Origin: Chryseobacterium shigense
GTDB lineage: Bacteria > Bacteroidota > Bacteroidia > Flavobacteriales > Weeksellaceae
Length of the DNA stretch: 64,000 nt
Direction of reading: 5' to 3'
Assembly (NCBI RefSeq): GCF_900156575.1
Contig: NZ_FTNY01000004.1
Coordinates: 1 to 64,000 of the forward strand
The notes beneath the pieces were generated by a model, which was not told the DNA's origin, made no database searches, and was given only the letters and a program-made list of their open reading frames with translations. Shown here one piece after another: positions 45,160-54,251 of the stretch (positions are counted from its first letter, which is position 1; the number at the start of each line of letters is the position of its first letter). The position numbers and the translations under genes are program-made.

Positions 45160-45675
45160 TTTATCTTTTTTCACAAATACTTTCTGAATGGTCAGAAGTT
45201 CTTCTTTATTCATTTTTGAGCTTTTTTCCAGCTTGGCCATAAATGTGGCCACTTCATCAGGGGTTGCGGGAGATCCCAGATTGTCTCCTTTACCGTCAAA
45301 AGAATCGGCAAGCACCTCTCCCTTTGGATTCAGGATCAGCCAGAAAGGAAGCCCGGCATTTTCTCCTTTGTATTTATTCATCAGTTCCTGTCCGCCCGGA
45401 TTTTCAAGTTTTTTCTTTTCTCCTCTTTCCTGAACATCGATGTAAGTGGTTACAAATTTCTTATCAAAGATAGGTTTGGTTTCAGGAAGGTTCATATTTT
45501 TCTCCATCAGTTTGCACCAGCCACACCATGAAGCATGGAAGACGAGCAGGATGTTTTTCTTTTGAGCTTTAGCTGCTGTGAGGGCTTTGTTCAATTCTGT
45601 ATCTGCCTTTTCCTGCGCAGCATTCAGCTGAAACAGAAATAAAGAGGCAACAAGGATTACTTTAAAAAATTTCAT
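45157..45675 (-). CDS. secreted thioredoxin-like protein
   Basis: 172 residues with a signal peptide (about 1-20, ending NAAQ). The thioredoxin fold has the redox motif CGWC in FHASWCGWCKLME (about 51-55) and a cis-Pro in AGLPFWLILNPKG. The family acts as a periplasmic disulfide reductase or oxidant helper. It could serve proteins with disulfides such as the adjacent cytolysin-like pair, but it is on the opposite strand and separately transcribed. Confidence 0.88.
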   Translation of the reverse strand: MKFFKVILVASLFLFQLNAAQEKADTELNKALTAAKAQKKNILLVFHASWCGWCKLMEKNMNLPETKPIFDKKFVTTYIDVQERGEKKKLENPGGQELMNKYKGENAGLPFWLILNPKGEVLADSFDGKGDNLGSPATPDEVATFMAKLEKSSKMNKEELLTIQKVFVKKDK

Positions 45676-45812
45676 TTAAATTTTGTTTTTGATTTACTCA
45701 AACGAATTTAGCTATTTTTCTTATGATATCTTTTACTTATGCTTCAATGTCTTACTTCCTTAGAGTACATAAAAGATGTAAATCTCATGTCATTAATACT
45801 TTGAGCCTTTGT

Positions 45813-45844
45813 AAAAAAAAACGACTTCTTTTGTTGAAGCCGTT
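45813..45844 (-). terminator. terminator after Lys-rich secreted gene
   Basis: Stem AACG-CTTC/GAAG-CGTT with one mismatch and a long T-run on the minus strand, 22 bases after the stop. Confidence 0.7.
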
Positions 45845-45865
45845 CTAATATATTTTTCTGAAAAA

Positions 45866-46198
45866 TTATTTTTTTAAATCTGCTTTTACATCTTTATAAC
45901 CATCTGCCACTGCATCTGCACCTTTTACAGCGGTCTTTTTAACACTTTTCGCACCTTTGGTTGCTGTTTTGCCTACCCATTTTGTGCTTTTTTTAACCCC
46001 TTTTTTTGTAGCTGTTGCACCTTTCTTAGCTTTATCTCCAACCCACTCAGCGCCGTTTTTAACTCCTTTTTCTGTAGCTTTTGCCCCTTTTTCAATGGCA
46101 GTACCTACATTTTTCACTTCCTGTTTTACCGTTTCCTGGGCATGAACAGCTGTTGCAAATAAACCGAATGCTAATAAGGTTAATACATTCTTTTTCAT
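45866..46198 (-). CDS. secreted Lys/Ala-rich repeat protein
   Basis: 110 residues. Signal peptide (about 1-20, ending VHAQ). The mature part is about one-quarter Lys, very basic, and holds about three imperfect 21-22-residue repeats with KGxKxxEKGVKxGAEWVGDKA and KGVKKSTKWVGKTA-like units. It is likely extended or helical and histone-H1-like in composition. I know no function. Expressed from its own short unit. Confidence 0.7.
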   Translation of the reverse strand: MKKNVLTLLAFGLFATAVHAQETVKQEVKNVGTAIEKGAKATEKGVKNGAEWVGDKAKKGATATKKGVKKSTKWVGKTATKGAKSVKKTAVKGADAVADGYKDVKADLKK

Positions 46199-46390
46199 AT
46201 TGTCTTTTTTTTAAGTTAGTTTGATCAATATAACATAAAACAAGCCAAACCTGTATGATATGAAAATAAGTTATCTCAATTGAAGTAAAAACAATAACTG
46301 TCATTTTCCGTCGCTGCTTTCTTTGTCGCTGTAACAGGCAACCGAATCATTTCCTTCACAATATACTCAAAATGATCACTTCAAAGCGGT

Positions 46391-47488
46391 TTATTCCACT
46401 GAAATAGGCTGATCAACAACAATCACAGGTTTTTTCTTTTTTAAGAGATCCAGTAATTTCTGAACCGAGAACGTCAGAACCATATAAAGTACAATTAACA
46501 GTAATACGGAACCAATGCTATGCTGCCGATATCCGAAAATTCCTTTGCCCCAGGAAATCAATATCCACTGGATCATGTACATTGAGGTCAGATTTCTGCT
46601 GCAGTATTTTAAAAGGCTGGTGAATTTGTTGTCTTTCATTTTTGCGGTGATCCTGAAAATAATCCACAGGAAAATCAATGTCCATCCGGCAAAGTAAATA
46701 ACCCCTCCGGGTCCCATGTGATAAAAACCATTATAGTTGTAGGCATCAAATCCGAAAACCAGAGGAGCGCCAATAGCGACGAATACCAATCCTACGTAGA
46801 ACATATTCCTGAATAATGTCTTACTGTCATGGTTCAGTTCCAGAAACCATTTTCCAAAAAACATTCCGATGATAATAAAAGACATCCAAGGAAATACCGG
46901 AAAGTAGATATAAGCAGGATAATCATTGCTGAAAAAAAGATCTGTGATGTAATTGATCACAGGATAATCAATAAGAGTTCCGCTGACTTCTCTGGATACC
47001 AATGCGACCAGCAATCCTATTGCCAGAATAGCATATTTATTTTTTACATATTCTCGGATAAAGCCAACCAACAGTAAAGAAATCCCGGCCAATTGTAAGA
47101 TATCTCCCAACATGACCAGGTACATATACTGTTGTTCTATCGGGCCGTGCCATCCATATTTCTGAATAAAATTATCCGGAGCGAAACCTAAAATTGCCGG
47201 AACAATAAACTTCATGAAATTCATGAAAAAAGCAGCTAATAAGAGTACACCACCCCGTTTTATTGAGCTTTTAAGACTCTGATGACTGGACGTCATAAAG
47301 GTGATCCCCATACAGATCAGAAAAATAGAAGTTCCTCTTCCGAGAAACACAATAAAACTTCCGACAACCGTCTCCGACTGCGACTTCACATTCGCGTAAA
47401 TAAGTAAGGTATGGATGATAATCATACCGATGACACTCATTCCTTTGATTAAATCCAGTGCTGCGATTCTTTTACTTTTGTGTTCCAT
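46391..47488 (-). CDS. acyltransferase-like membrane protein (HGSNAT/DUF1624-type)
   Basis: 365 residues, about 10 membrane segments. The start RIAALDLIKGMSVIGMIIIHTLL with its His in the first helix is the signature of the heparan-alpha-glucosaminide acetyltransferase/DUF1624 group. It probably moves an acyl group across the membrane onto a cell-surface or periplasmic sugar. No partner gene is adjacent. Basic tail at the C-terminus. Confidence 0.75.
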   Translation of the reverse strand: MEHKSKRIAALDLIKGMSVIGMIIIHTLLIYANVKSQSETVVGSFIVFLGRGTSIFLICMGITFMTSSHQSLKSSIKRGGVLLLAAFFMNFMKFIVPAILGFAPDNFIQKYGWHGPIEQQYMYLVMLGDILQLAGISLLLVGFIREYVKNKYAILAIGLLVALVSREVSGTLIDYPVINYITDLFFSNDYPAYIYFPVFPWMSFIIIGMFFGKWFLELNHDSKTLFRNMFYVGLVFVAIGAPLVFGFDAYNYNGFYHMGPGGVIYFAGWTLIFLWIIFRITAKMKDNKFTSLLKYCSRNLTSMYMIQWILISWGKGIFGYRQHSIGSVLLLIVLYMVLTFSVQKLLDLLKKKKPVIVVDQPISVE

Positions 47489-47762
47489 AGTTTTTTTAGT
47501 TTGTAATGAAGGCTACCAGTTATCCTGAATAATTGATTGAGATTATTGATAACCATTGTCTAGAGGTACATCAAGTGATGTTTTTCTATATTAATATTTA
47601 TTTATTCTAAATAAAAACAAATATACAGATTAAAAGTAAATAATAATTTATTTCTCTGATAAATCATCAAGTCCTCCCATGAGTCAAATGTTTCTGCAAT
47701 GATTTGCTCTCCAGGCTGTAAGACTTTTTATCTATCATTTGAAACGGGCAGATATTGCCCAC
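47489..47762. other. gap before dnaK terminator
   Basis: AT-rich, no gene found on either strand; between an acyltransferase start and the end of dnaK. Confidence 0.45.
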
Positions 47763-47796
47763 AAAAAAACCGCAGCAAACATGGTTTGCTGCGGTT
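47763..47796 (-). terminator. dnaK terminator
   Basis: 12-base arms AACCGCAGCAAA/TTTGCTGCGGTT, 5-base loop, T-run on the minus strand, 41 bases after the dnaK stop. Confidence 0.85.
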
Positions 47797-47837
47797 GTAT
47801 AATCAAAAGTAAGTGTTATATTACTCTTACGATGTAT

Positions 47838-49736
47838 TTATTTTACTTCTTCGAAGTCTGCATCCTGTACGTCATCAGCTCCGGCTGCATTACCTCCAGG
47901 GTTTTGAGCACCTGCATTAGCACCTTCAGCCTGTTGTCCTGCTGCATACATTTCTTCTGAAGCGGCCATCCATGCTGCATCTAAAGCTTCTGTTTTAGCT
48001 TTCACCTCATCAACATTTTTAGTTTCGAACGCTGCTTTCAATTCTGTATGAGCTGCTTCTACAGCTGCTTTTTTGTCAGCAGAAAGTTTATCACCGAATT
48101 CTTTTAGCTGCTTTTCAGTCTGGAAGATCAATCCGTCAGCTTTGTTGAAGATTTCAACTTCTTCTTTTCTTTTTGCATCCGCTGCAGAGTTCTCCTGCGC
48201 TTCTTTCTTCATTCTTTCGATTTCTTCGTCAGAAAGACCTGAAGAAGCCTGGATTTTGATTGTTTGCTCTTTTCCAGTTCCTTTATCTTTAGCAGAAACA
48301 TTCAGGATACCGTTCGCATCAATATCGAAAGTTACTTCGATCTGAGGAACTCCTCTTGGTGCAGGTGGAATATCAGAAAGATCAAATCTTCCGATCTCTT
48401 TGTTGTCGTTGAACATTGCTCTTTCTCCCTGTCCTACTCTGATGCTTACCGCTGGCTGGTTGTCAGAAGCTGTAGAGAATACTTCAGATTTTTTAGTTGG
48501 GATCGTAGTGTTCGCATCAATTAATTTAGTGAAAACAGAACCCATTGTTTCGATACCTAGAGAAAGCGGTGTAACGTCAAGAAGTAATACGTCTTTCACG
48601 TCTCCTGTCAATACTCCCCCTTGAATAGCAGCTCCAACAGCAACTACTTCATCCGGGTTAACTCCTTTTGAAGGTTTTTTACCGAAGAATTTTTCTACTT
48701 CTTCCTGGATGATCGGGATTCTTGTAGAACCACCTACCAAGATTACTTCGTCGATATCAGAAGTTGATAAACCAGCGTCTTTCAATGCTTTTGCTACCGG
48801 CTCCATAGATCTTCTTACAAGATCAGAAGCTAATTGCTCGAATTTAGCTTTAGTTAAAGTCTTCACTAAGTGTTTAGGACCTGTAGCTGTAGCCGTGATA
48901 TAAGGTAAGTTGATCTCAGTCTGAGCAGAAGAAGATAACTCGATTTTTGCTTTTTCAGCAGCTTCTTTCAATCTCTGAAGAGCAATCGCATCAGTTTTCA
49001 ACTCTACTCCTTCTTCAGCTTTGAACTCATCTGCCATCCAGTTGATGATCACATCATCAAAGTCATCACCTCCTAAGTGCGTATCCCCGTTGGTAGATAA
49101 TACTTCAAATACACCGTCACCTAAATCAAGGATCGAGATATCAAAAGTACCTCCTCCAAGGTCATATACAGCGATCTTCTGATCTTTATGGCTTTTATCC
49201 AAACCGTAAGCTAATGCTGCTGCTGTAGGCTCATTGATGATTCTTTCTACAATAAGACCTGCAATTTCTCCTGCTTCTTTAGTAGCTTGTCTCTGTGCAT
49301 CGTTAAAGTAAGCGGGAACAGTAATTACTGCTCTTGTTACTTCCTGTCCAAGATAGTCTTCTGCTGTTTTCTTCATTTTCTGAAGCGTCATTGCAGAAAT
49401 TTCCTGTGGTGTATATTCTCTGTCGTCGATTTTTACTTTTACGGTATCATTAGGTCCTGCTACTACTTCATAAGGTACTCTTGAAATTTCTTTGGCATCT
49501 TCCTTAAAATGAGTTCCGATAAATCTCTTGATAGAGTATACAGTTTTCTTTGGATTCGTTACAGCCTGTCTTTTTGCAGGATCCCCTACTTTTCTTTCAC
49601 CATCTTCTGTAAATGCTACGATAGATGGAGTTGTTCTTTTTCCTTCAGCGTTAGGGATAACAACAGGGTCTTTACCCTCCATTACAGCAACACAAGAGTT
49701 GGTTGTTCCTAAGTCAATTCCAATTATTTTACTCAT
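47838..49736 (-). CDS. dnaK: molecular chaperone DnaK
   Basis: 632 residues, Hsp70. The N-terminal ATPase domain (about 1-380) starts [17 protein letters not shown] and includes [13 protein letters not shown] and [14 protein letters not shown]. The substrate-binding domain has [13 protein letters not shown] and the C-terminus ends [14 protein letters not shown]. Co-chaperone genes are not adjacent. A TGTCA direct repeat about 80 bases upstream might be a heat-shock control site. Confidence 0.97.
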   Translation of the reverse strand: MSKIIGIDLGTTNSCVAVMEGKDPVVIPNAEGKRTTPSIVAFTEDGERKVGDPAKRQAVTNPKKTVYSIKRFIGTHFKEDAKEISRVPYEVVAGPNDTVKVKIDDREYTPQEISAMTLQKMKKTAEDYLGQEVTRAVITVPAYFNDAQRQATKEAGEIAGLIVERIINEPTAAALAYGLDKSHKDQKIAVYDLGGGTFDISILDLGDGVFEVLSTNGDTHLGGDDFDDVIINWMADEFKAEEGVELKTDAIALQRLKEAAEKAKIELSSSAQTEINLPYITATATGPKHLVKTLTKAKFEQLASDLVRRSMEPVAKALKDAGLSTSDIDEVILVGGSTRIPIIQEEVEKFFGKKPSKGVNPDEVVAVGAAIQGGVLTGDVKDVLLLDVTPLSLGIETMGSVFTKLIDANTTIPTKKSEVFSTASDNQPAVSIRVGQGERAMFNDNKEIGRFDLSDIPPAPRGVPQIEVTFDIDANGILNVSAKDKGTGKEQTIKIQASSGLSDEEIERMKKEAQENSAADAKRKEEVEIFNKADGLIFQTEKQLKEFGDKLSADKKAAVEAAHTELKAAFETKNVDEVKAKTEALDAAWMAASEEMYAAGQQAEGANAGAQNPGGNAAGADDVQDADFEEVK

Positions 49737-49813
49737 AATATTATATTTTTTCTAATTTTTATATTTTAATTTACACTCTCAATTTCTCAATATCTGTACC
49801 ATTTAAAATTTTG

Positions 49814-49826
49814 TGACAAAATGACA
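49814..49826 (-). promoter_or_regulatory. TGTCA direct repeat upstream of dnaK
   Basis: On the minus strand TGTCATTTTGTCA, a TGTCA pair separated by three bases, about 78 bases before the dnaK start. Possible heat-shock operator; purely an inference from position and repeat form. Confidence 0.4.
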
Positions 49827-49964
49827 GAATCAAAAATGTCTGCAGTTATTATCGTCTTCCAGATTATGTTAAATTGTACTATTCAAGACAGTTTGAACAT
49901 CGGATATCTAAAAAAATTAATCAAAGTTTAACTTTAAAAACATGAATTAAACTGTACGAATTGC

Positions 49965-49972
49965 TATTTTTG
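49965..49972 (+). promoter_or_regulatory. -7 box of ppk1-ppx promoter
   Basis: TATTTTTG, 19 bases before the ppk1 ATG. No clear -33 box. Confidence 0.45.
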
Positions 49973-49991
49973 ATAAAATATACACTTTAGA

Positions 49992-52064
49992 ATGTCAGTA
50001 CACTTCAATCCGCGAGATATTACATGGCTTGCCTTCAATGAAAGGGTTTTACAGGAGGCTATGGATGAAAATGTTCCTTTACATTTAAGAATACGTTTCC
50101 TTGGAATCTTTTCCAACAATTTAGATGAATTTTTCAGGGTACGTGTAGCCGGATTAAAGCGTGCGATGGATTTTAAAGAAAAAGTGATTGCAGAATCTTT
50201 TTATCAGCCGCCTTCAAAGATTCTTCAGAGGATCAATGAAATTGTGATCAGACAACAGCAGAATTTTGATACAACCTGGAAACATATCCAGACTGAAATG
50301 GCGAGCCTTAAAGTCTCTATAAAAACTTCTAAAAACCTTACCTCCAGGCAAAAAGAATTCGTACGACAATATTTTGATGAAGTGGTAGAATCCAATGTCA
50401 TTCCAATCCTGCTTCACGAAAACACCCCAATGCCTTATTTAAGGGATAAAAGTCTCTATCTGGGGGTCGCCATGAGAAAAAAAGACTGGCAGTATTCCAG
50501 CAATTATGCTATTATTGAAATCCCGTCCCGTTTTGTAGGAAGATTTGTCTTATTGCCAACAGAAGATCCGGAAGAAAAAAATGTAATGCTGCTTGAAGAT
50601 GTTATCACGTTCAATCTGCCACATATTTTCTCTTATTTCGGTTATGACGAATTTGCAGCTAATGCTTTCAAAGTAACGAAAGATGCTGAACTGGAACTGG
50701 ATAACGACATCCGCACCAACTTCGCAGAAAAAATAGAAAAGGGACTTAAAAACAGAAGAAAAGGAAAGCCTACCCGTTTTGTTTTCGATAAAGATATGGA
50801 TAAAGCGCTGCTGGAGCTTCTCATCCGAAAATTAAATTTAACGAAAAAAGACAGCATCATTCCTGGTGGGAAAATTCACAATTTCAAACACTTTATGGAT
50901 TTCCCGGATGTTTTTGAAACGTATGAAAGACCAGAGGAAAGATCTTCCTTCACCCATCAGGCTTTTGAGCATGGTGAAAGAGTTACCGATGTCATCTTAA
51001 AGGATGATGTTCTCCTTTCTTTCCCTTACCACAAATACAATCCTGTAATCGATCTTCTTCGGGAAGCAGCCATGGATCCTGATGTAAAGTCTATTCAGAT
51101 TACCGCTTACCGTCTTGCCAGCAGCTCAAAGATCAGCAATGCTTTGATTTATGCCGCAAGAAACGGAAAAGAAGTAACCGTCATGCTGGAGCTTCAGGCA
51201 AGGTTTGACGAAGAATCCAATCTTAAATGGAAAGAAATGTTTGAGCCCGAAGGTATTACCGTACTGGTAGGCCTTCCCAATAAAAAAGTACATGCCAAGC
51301 TTTGCATCATTAAAAAAAGGTCTCATAATAAAACGCTCCAATATGGCTTTGTTAGTACCGGAAATTTCAATGAGAAAACCGCAAAAATCTATGGTGACCA
51401 TTTACTGATGACATCTGACCGTGGCATCATGGCGGATATCAATAAAGTATTCAATGTGCTGAAAAAACCGAAAGATGATTTTCTTCCGGTGCTGAAAACC
51501 TGCAAAAACCTGATGATCTGCCCGCAATTTATGCGTGAAAAGATTGTTCACCATATCGATAAGGAAATCGAAGAAGCCAAGGCAGGGAGAAAAGCGGAAA
51601 TCATTGTGAAAGTCAACTCCATGAGCGACAGGGCTTTGATAGAAAAGCTCTATGAGGCAGCCTATGCCGGAGTGGTCACAAAAACTATTGTAAGAGGAAT
51701 CTATTGCCCCGTTAATCAAAAAGAATTTAAAGAAAAAATAAAAGCCATAAGTATTGTAGACGAATACCTGGAGCATGCAAGGGTGATGTATTTCTATAAT
51801 AAAGGCGCAGAAGACATCTACATTTCATCTGCGGACTGGATGACCCGAAATCTGGACTACAGAATTGAGGCTGCTGCAAAGATCACAGACAAGGAACTGA
51901 AAAAGGAATTGAAAGATATTCTCGACATTCAGTTGAGAGATAACGTAAAAGCTCGTATTTTAGACAAAAAATTGAGCAACGAGTATGTCAGGAATGATAA
52001 AAAGGAATGCCGTTCTCAAATAGAAACCTACAAGTATTTAAAAGCTAAAACAAGCAAGAAATGA
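49992..52064 (+). CDS. ppk1: polyphosphate kinase
   Basis: 690 residues, full length for PPK1. It makes polyphosphate from ATP (reversible). The phosphorylated His is H434 in KKVHAKLCIIKK, which matches H435 of E. coli, and the second conserved block is near EYLEHARVMYFYNKG. N-terminal part starts FNPRDITWLAFNERVLQEAMDE. Four bases overlap with ppx, so synthesis and breakdown enzymes are translationally coupled. Confidence 0.95.
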   Translation: MSVHFNPRDITWLAFNERVLQEAMDENVPLHLRIRFLGIFSNNLDEFFRVRVAGLKRAMDFKEKVIAESFYQPPSKILQRINEIVIRQQQNFDTTWKHIQTEMASLKVSIKTSKNLTSRQKEFVRQYFDEVVESNVIPILLHENTPMPYLRDKSLYLGVAMRKKDWQYSSNYAIIEIPSRFVGRFVLLPTEDPEEKNVMLLEDVITFNLPHIFSYFGYDEFAANAFKVTKDAELELDNDIRTNFAEKIEKGLKNRRKGKPTRFVFDKDMDKALLELLIRKLNLTKKDSIIPGGKIHNFKHFMDFPDVFETYERPEERSSFTHQAFEHGERVTDVILKDDVLLSFPYHKYNPVIDLLREAAMDPDVKSIQITAYRLASSSKISNALIYAARNGKEVTVMLELQARFDEESNLKWKEMFEPEGITVLVGLPNKKVHAKLCIIKKRSHNKTLQYGFVSTGNFNEKTAKIYGDHLLMTSDRGIMADINKVFNVLKKPKDDFLPVLKTCKNLMICPQFMREKIVHHIDKEIEEAKAGRKAEIIVKVNSMSDRALIEKLYEAAYAGVVTKTIVRGIYCPVNQKEFKEKIKAISIVDEYLEHARVMYFYNKGAEDIYISSADWMTRNLDYRIEAAAKITDKELKKELKDILDIQLRDNVKARILDKKLSNEYVRNDKKECRSQIETYKYLKAKTSKK

Positions 52065-52945
52065 AGATTGCAGCGATAGATATAGGAAGCAACGCCGCCA
52101 GACTTCTGATCAATGAAGTAAAGATCAGCAACAGAAAACCTGAATTTATAAAACTTAATCTTTTAAGGATTCCTTTAAGACTGGGCATGGATGTTTTCAC
52201 CATGGGAATGATCGGAGAGGAAAGAGAAAAAATGGTCATCGATTCGATGAAGATTTTCAGTGACCTGATGAAGATTTATAAAGTAGACCATTACAGAGCC
52301 TGTGCCACGAGTGCGATGCGTGATGCCTCGAATGGCAATGAGATCATCAAACAGGTAAAGGAAACTTCAGGCATCAATATAGAGATTATCTCCGGGGATG
52401 AGGAAGCCACTCTTATTTATGAAAATCACGTTGCAGAAGGACTTGACAAAGAATTCGCCTATTTGTATATAGACGTGGGAGGAGGTTCCACAGAGCTTAC
52501 CTTTTACGAAAACGGAAAAATGGTATATGAAAAATCCTTCAATATAGGAACGATCCGCCTTCTGAACAACCTCGTCACTCCGGAAAACTGGCAAGAAATG
52601 AACGACGAAATCAAGAAGAATATTGTCAGTAAAAAACCGATCGTTGCCATCGGTTCAGGAGGAAACATCAACAAGGTTTTTTCCATGAGCAAAACCAAAG
52701 ACGGAAAGCCGATGACCCTCGCGCATCTTAAAAAAGTGTATAAAGAATTTAATGAACTTTCAGTAGAAGAAAGGATGACCAAACATACGCTAAGAGAAGA
52801 CAGAGCAGATGTTCTTGTGCACGCTTTGAGAATTTTCAATAATGTCATGTCATGGTCTGATATCAGCAGGATCTTTGTTCCTAAAATATCAGTAGCCGAT
52901 GGATTGATTCACAATATTTTCAGTCAGCTGCACGAAAAGAAATAA
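52061..52945 (+). CDS. ppx: exopolyphosphatase (Ppx/GppA family)
   Basis: 294 residues, Ppx/GppA phosphatase, short (single domain-pair) form. The ASKHA fold starts IAAIDIGSNAARLLI. Conserved blocks are ACATSAMRDASNG, the phosphate-binding YIDVGGGSTELTFY and IGSGGNINKV. Members hydrolyse polyphosphate end groups or pppGpp. Overlap with ppk1 supports polyphosphate as substrate. Confidence 0.92.
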   Translation: MKIAAIDIGSNAARLLINEVKISNRKPEFIKLNLLRIPLRLGMDVFTMGMIGEEREKMVIDSMKIFSDLMKIYKVDHYRACATSAMRDASNGNEIIKQVKETSGINIEIISGDEEATLIYENHVAEGLDKEFAYLYIDVGGGSTELTFYENGKMVYEKSFNIGTIRLLNNLVTPENWQEMNDEIKKNIVSKKPIVAIGSGGNINKVFSMSKTKDGKPMTLAHLKKVYKEFNELSVEERMTKHTLREDRADVLVHALRIFNNVMSWSDISRIFVPKISVADGLIHNIFSQLHEKK

Positions 52946-52966
52946 ATTTTTCACCCAAAATATCGT

Positions 52967-53000
52967 AAAAACCGGCCGCTCATTGGCTGGTTTTTGTTTT
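52967..53000 (+). terminator. terminator after ppx
   Basis: Stem AAAACCGGCC/GGCTGGTTTT with one G-T pair and a T-run, 22 bases after the ppx stop. Confidence 0.75.
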
Positions 53001-53233
53001 TGAAATCTGTCAGCACAAGCATAATAAACTGATCTCCAATGACTATTATCACAGAAATGCTCTCTATTTTTTCAATTTTAAAAATTGGGTTTGTAAAGTT
53101 TGTGGTGAATGATCATTCTATTTATCTATAAAAGGCTATCCATCCATATTATCTTTCAAAATGTAATTTTTTTACTGTAAATTTAAAGTAATACTAAATG
53201 ATAATACGTCTTACCTAATACCAATAGAAAAAA

Positions 53234-53887
53234 ATGAATCCGATCAGAATAATTATTACAGGAGCGACCGGGATGGTAGGGGAAGGAGTTTTAATGGAAT
53301 GCCTGGAAAACCCAAACGTTTCTGAAATATTAAGCATAAGCAGAAAACCATCCGGAAAAACACACGCCAAACTCAAAGAATATCTGGTGCCTGATTTTAT
53401 GGCTATTGACCTTCATGATGAGAAGCTGAAAGGATATGACGCCTGCTTCTTCTGCGCCGGAATCAGCAGTGTAGGGATGAACGAGGAAGACTATACCAAG
53501 ATTACTTATGACACTACCCTTCATTTTGCCAGGGCTGTTCTGAATCAAAATCCGGATATGGTGTTCAATTATGTTTCCGGAGCTCATACCGACAGTACGG
53601 AAAGCGGAAAACTGATGTGGGCACGAGTGAAAGGAAGAACTGAAAATGCGTTGAAGAAACTCGGCTTCAGGAATGCATTCAATTTCCGTCCCGGATTCAT
53701 GAAACCCGTTGAAGGTCAAATTAATGTAAAATGGTTTTTCAAACCTTTTATTTGGTTTTTTCCTGTTTTTTTTCCTTCAAAATCATTAACTTTACACGAA
53801 GTAGGCAGAGCAATGATCAATGCCGTACATAAAGGCTATCCTACCTCTGCTCTGGAAATTAGGGACATTAAAAACTTGACTATATGA
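53234..53887 (+). CDS. NAD(P)-binding epimerase-like protein
   Basis: 217 residues, Rossmann fold of the atypical SDR/NAD(P)H-binding group. TGATGMVGEGV (9-19) is the TGxxGxxG motif. NYVSGAHTDSTESGKLMWARVKGRTENALKKLGF keeps the Ser and Lys of the active-site region, but the Tyr of classical SDRs is missing. Its substrate and activity are not known. The last codons overlap the start of the next small gene (ATGA). Confidence 0.78.
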   Translation: MNPIRIIITGATGMVGEGVLMECLENPNVSEILSISRKPSGKTHAKLKEYLVPDFMAIDLHDEKLKGYDACFFCAGISSVGMNEEDYTKITYDTTLHFARAVLNQNPDMVFNYVSGAHTDSTESGKLMWARVKGRTENALKKLGFRNAFNFRPGFMKPVEGQINVKWFFKPFIWFFPVFFPSKSLTLHEVGRAMINAVHKGYPTSALEIRDIKNLTI

Positions 53888-54036
53888 GAGAAATGATCAA
53901 AAGAATTGTTCTGGTTATTTTTGTACTATTGGTTCTGACGGCAATTTCAGGGTTTTTCTATATGCAGAAAAATCCTTTGGACGGAAAGACATCGATCAAT
54001 AAAACATCGAATCTCTCCGGAAATCATTTAAAATAG
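53884..54036 (+). CDS. small membrane peptide coupled to epimerase-like gene
   Basis: 50 residues. Basic head (MREMIKR), one membrane segment (about 8-26, IVLVIFVLLVLTAISGFFY), polar tail. Its ATG overlaps the TGA of the preceding gene, the standard sign of coupled translation. No family recognised. Confidence 0.6.
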   Translation: MREMIKRIVLVIFVLLVLTAISGFFYMQKNPLDGKTSINKTSNLSGNHLK

Positions 54037-54251
54037 GCCAAAAGAAATGATCTTCTGAGAACGCAAATCAGCTCATCAGCTTATTTGCTTATTTCCATTT
54101 CGTTTCATTTTTTCCACATTTCCTTTTTTAAAGTTTTAAATTCACCTTTTCGTAACATAGACTCCCTTTTTATTAAACATTTATTAAAATTCCATTAAAA
54201 TACTTGCGAAGTATAAAGTTCATTTTTGCATATATCTAATTATAAATAAAA

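Noticed and set aside
53040..53132. 30-codon frame in the gap after ppx
   Set aside because: Too short, with no membrane or signal feature and no neighbour coupling.
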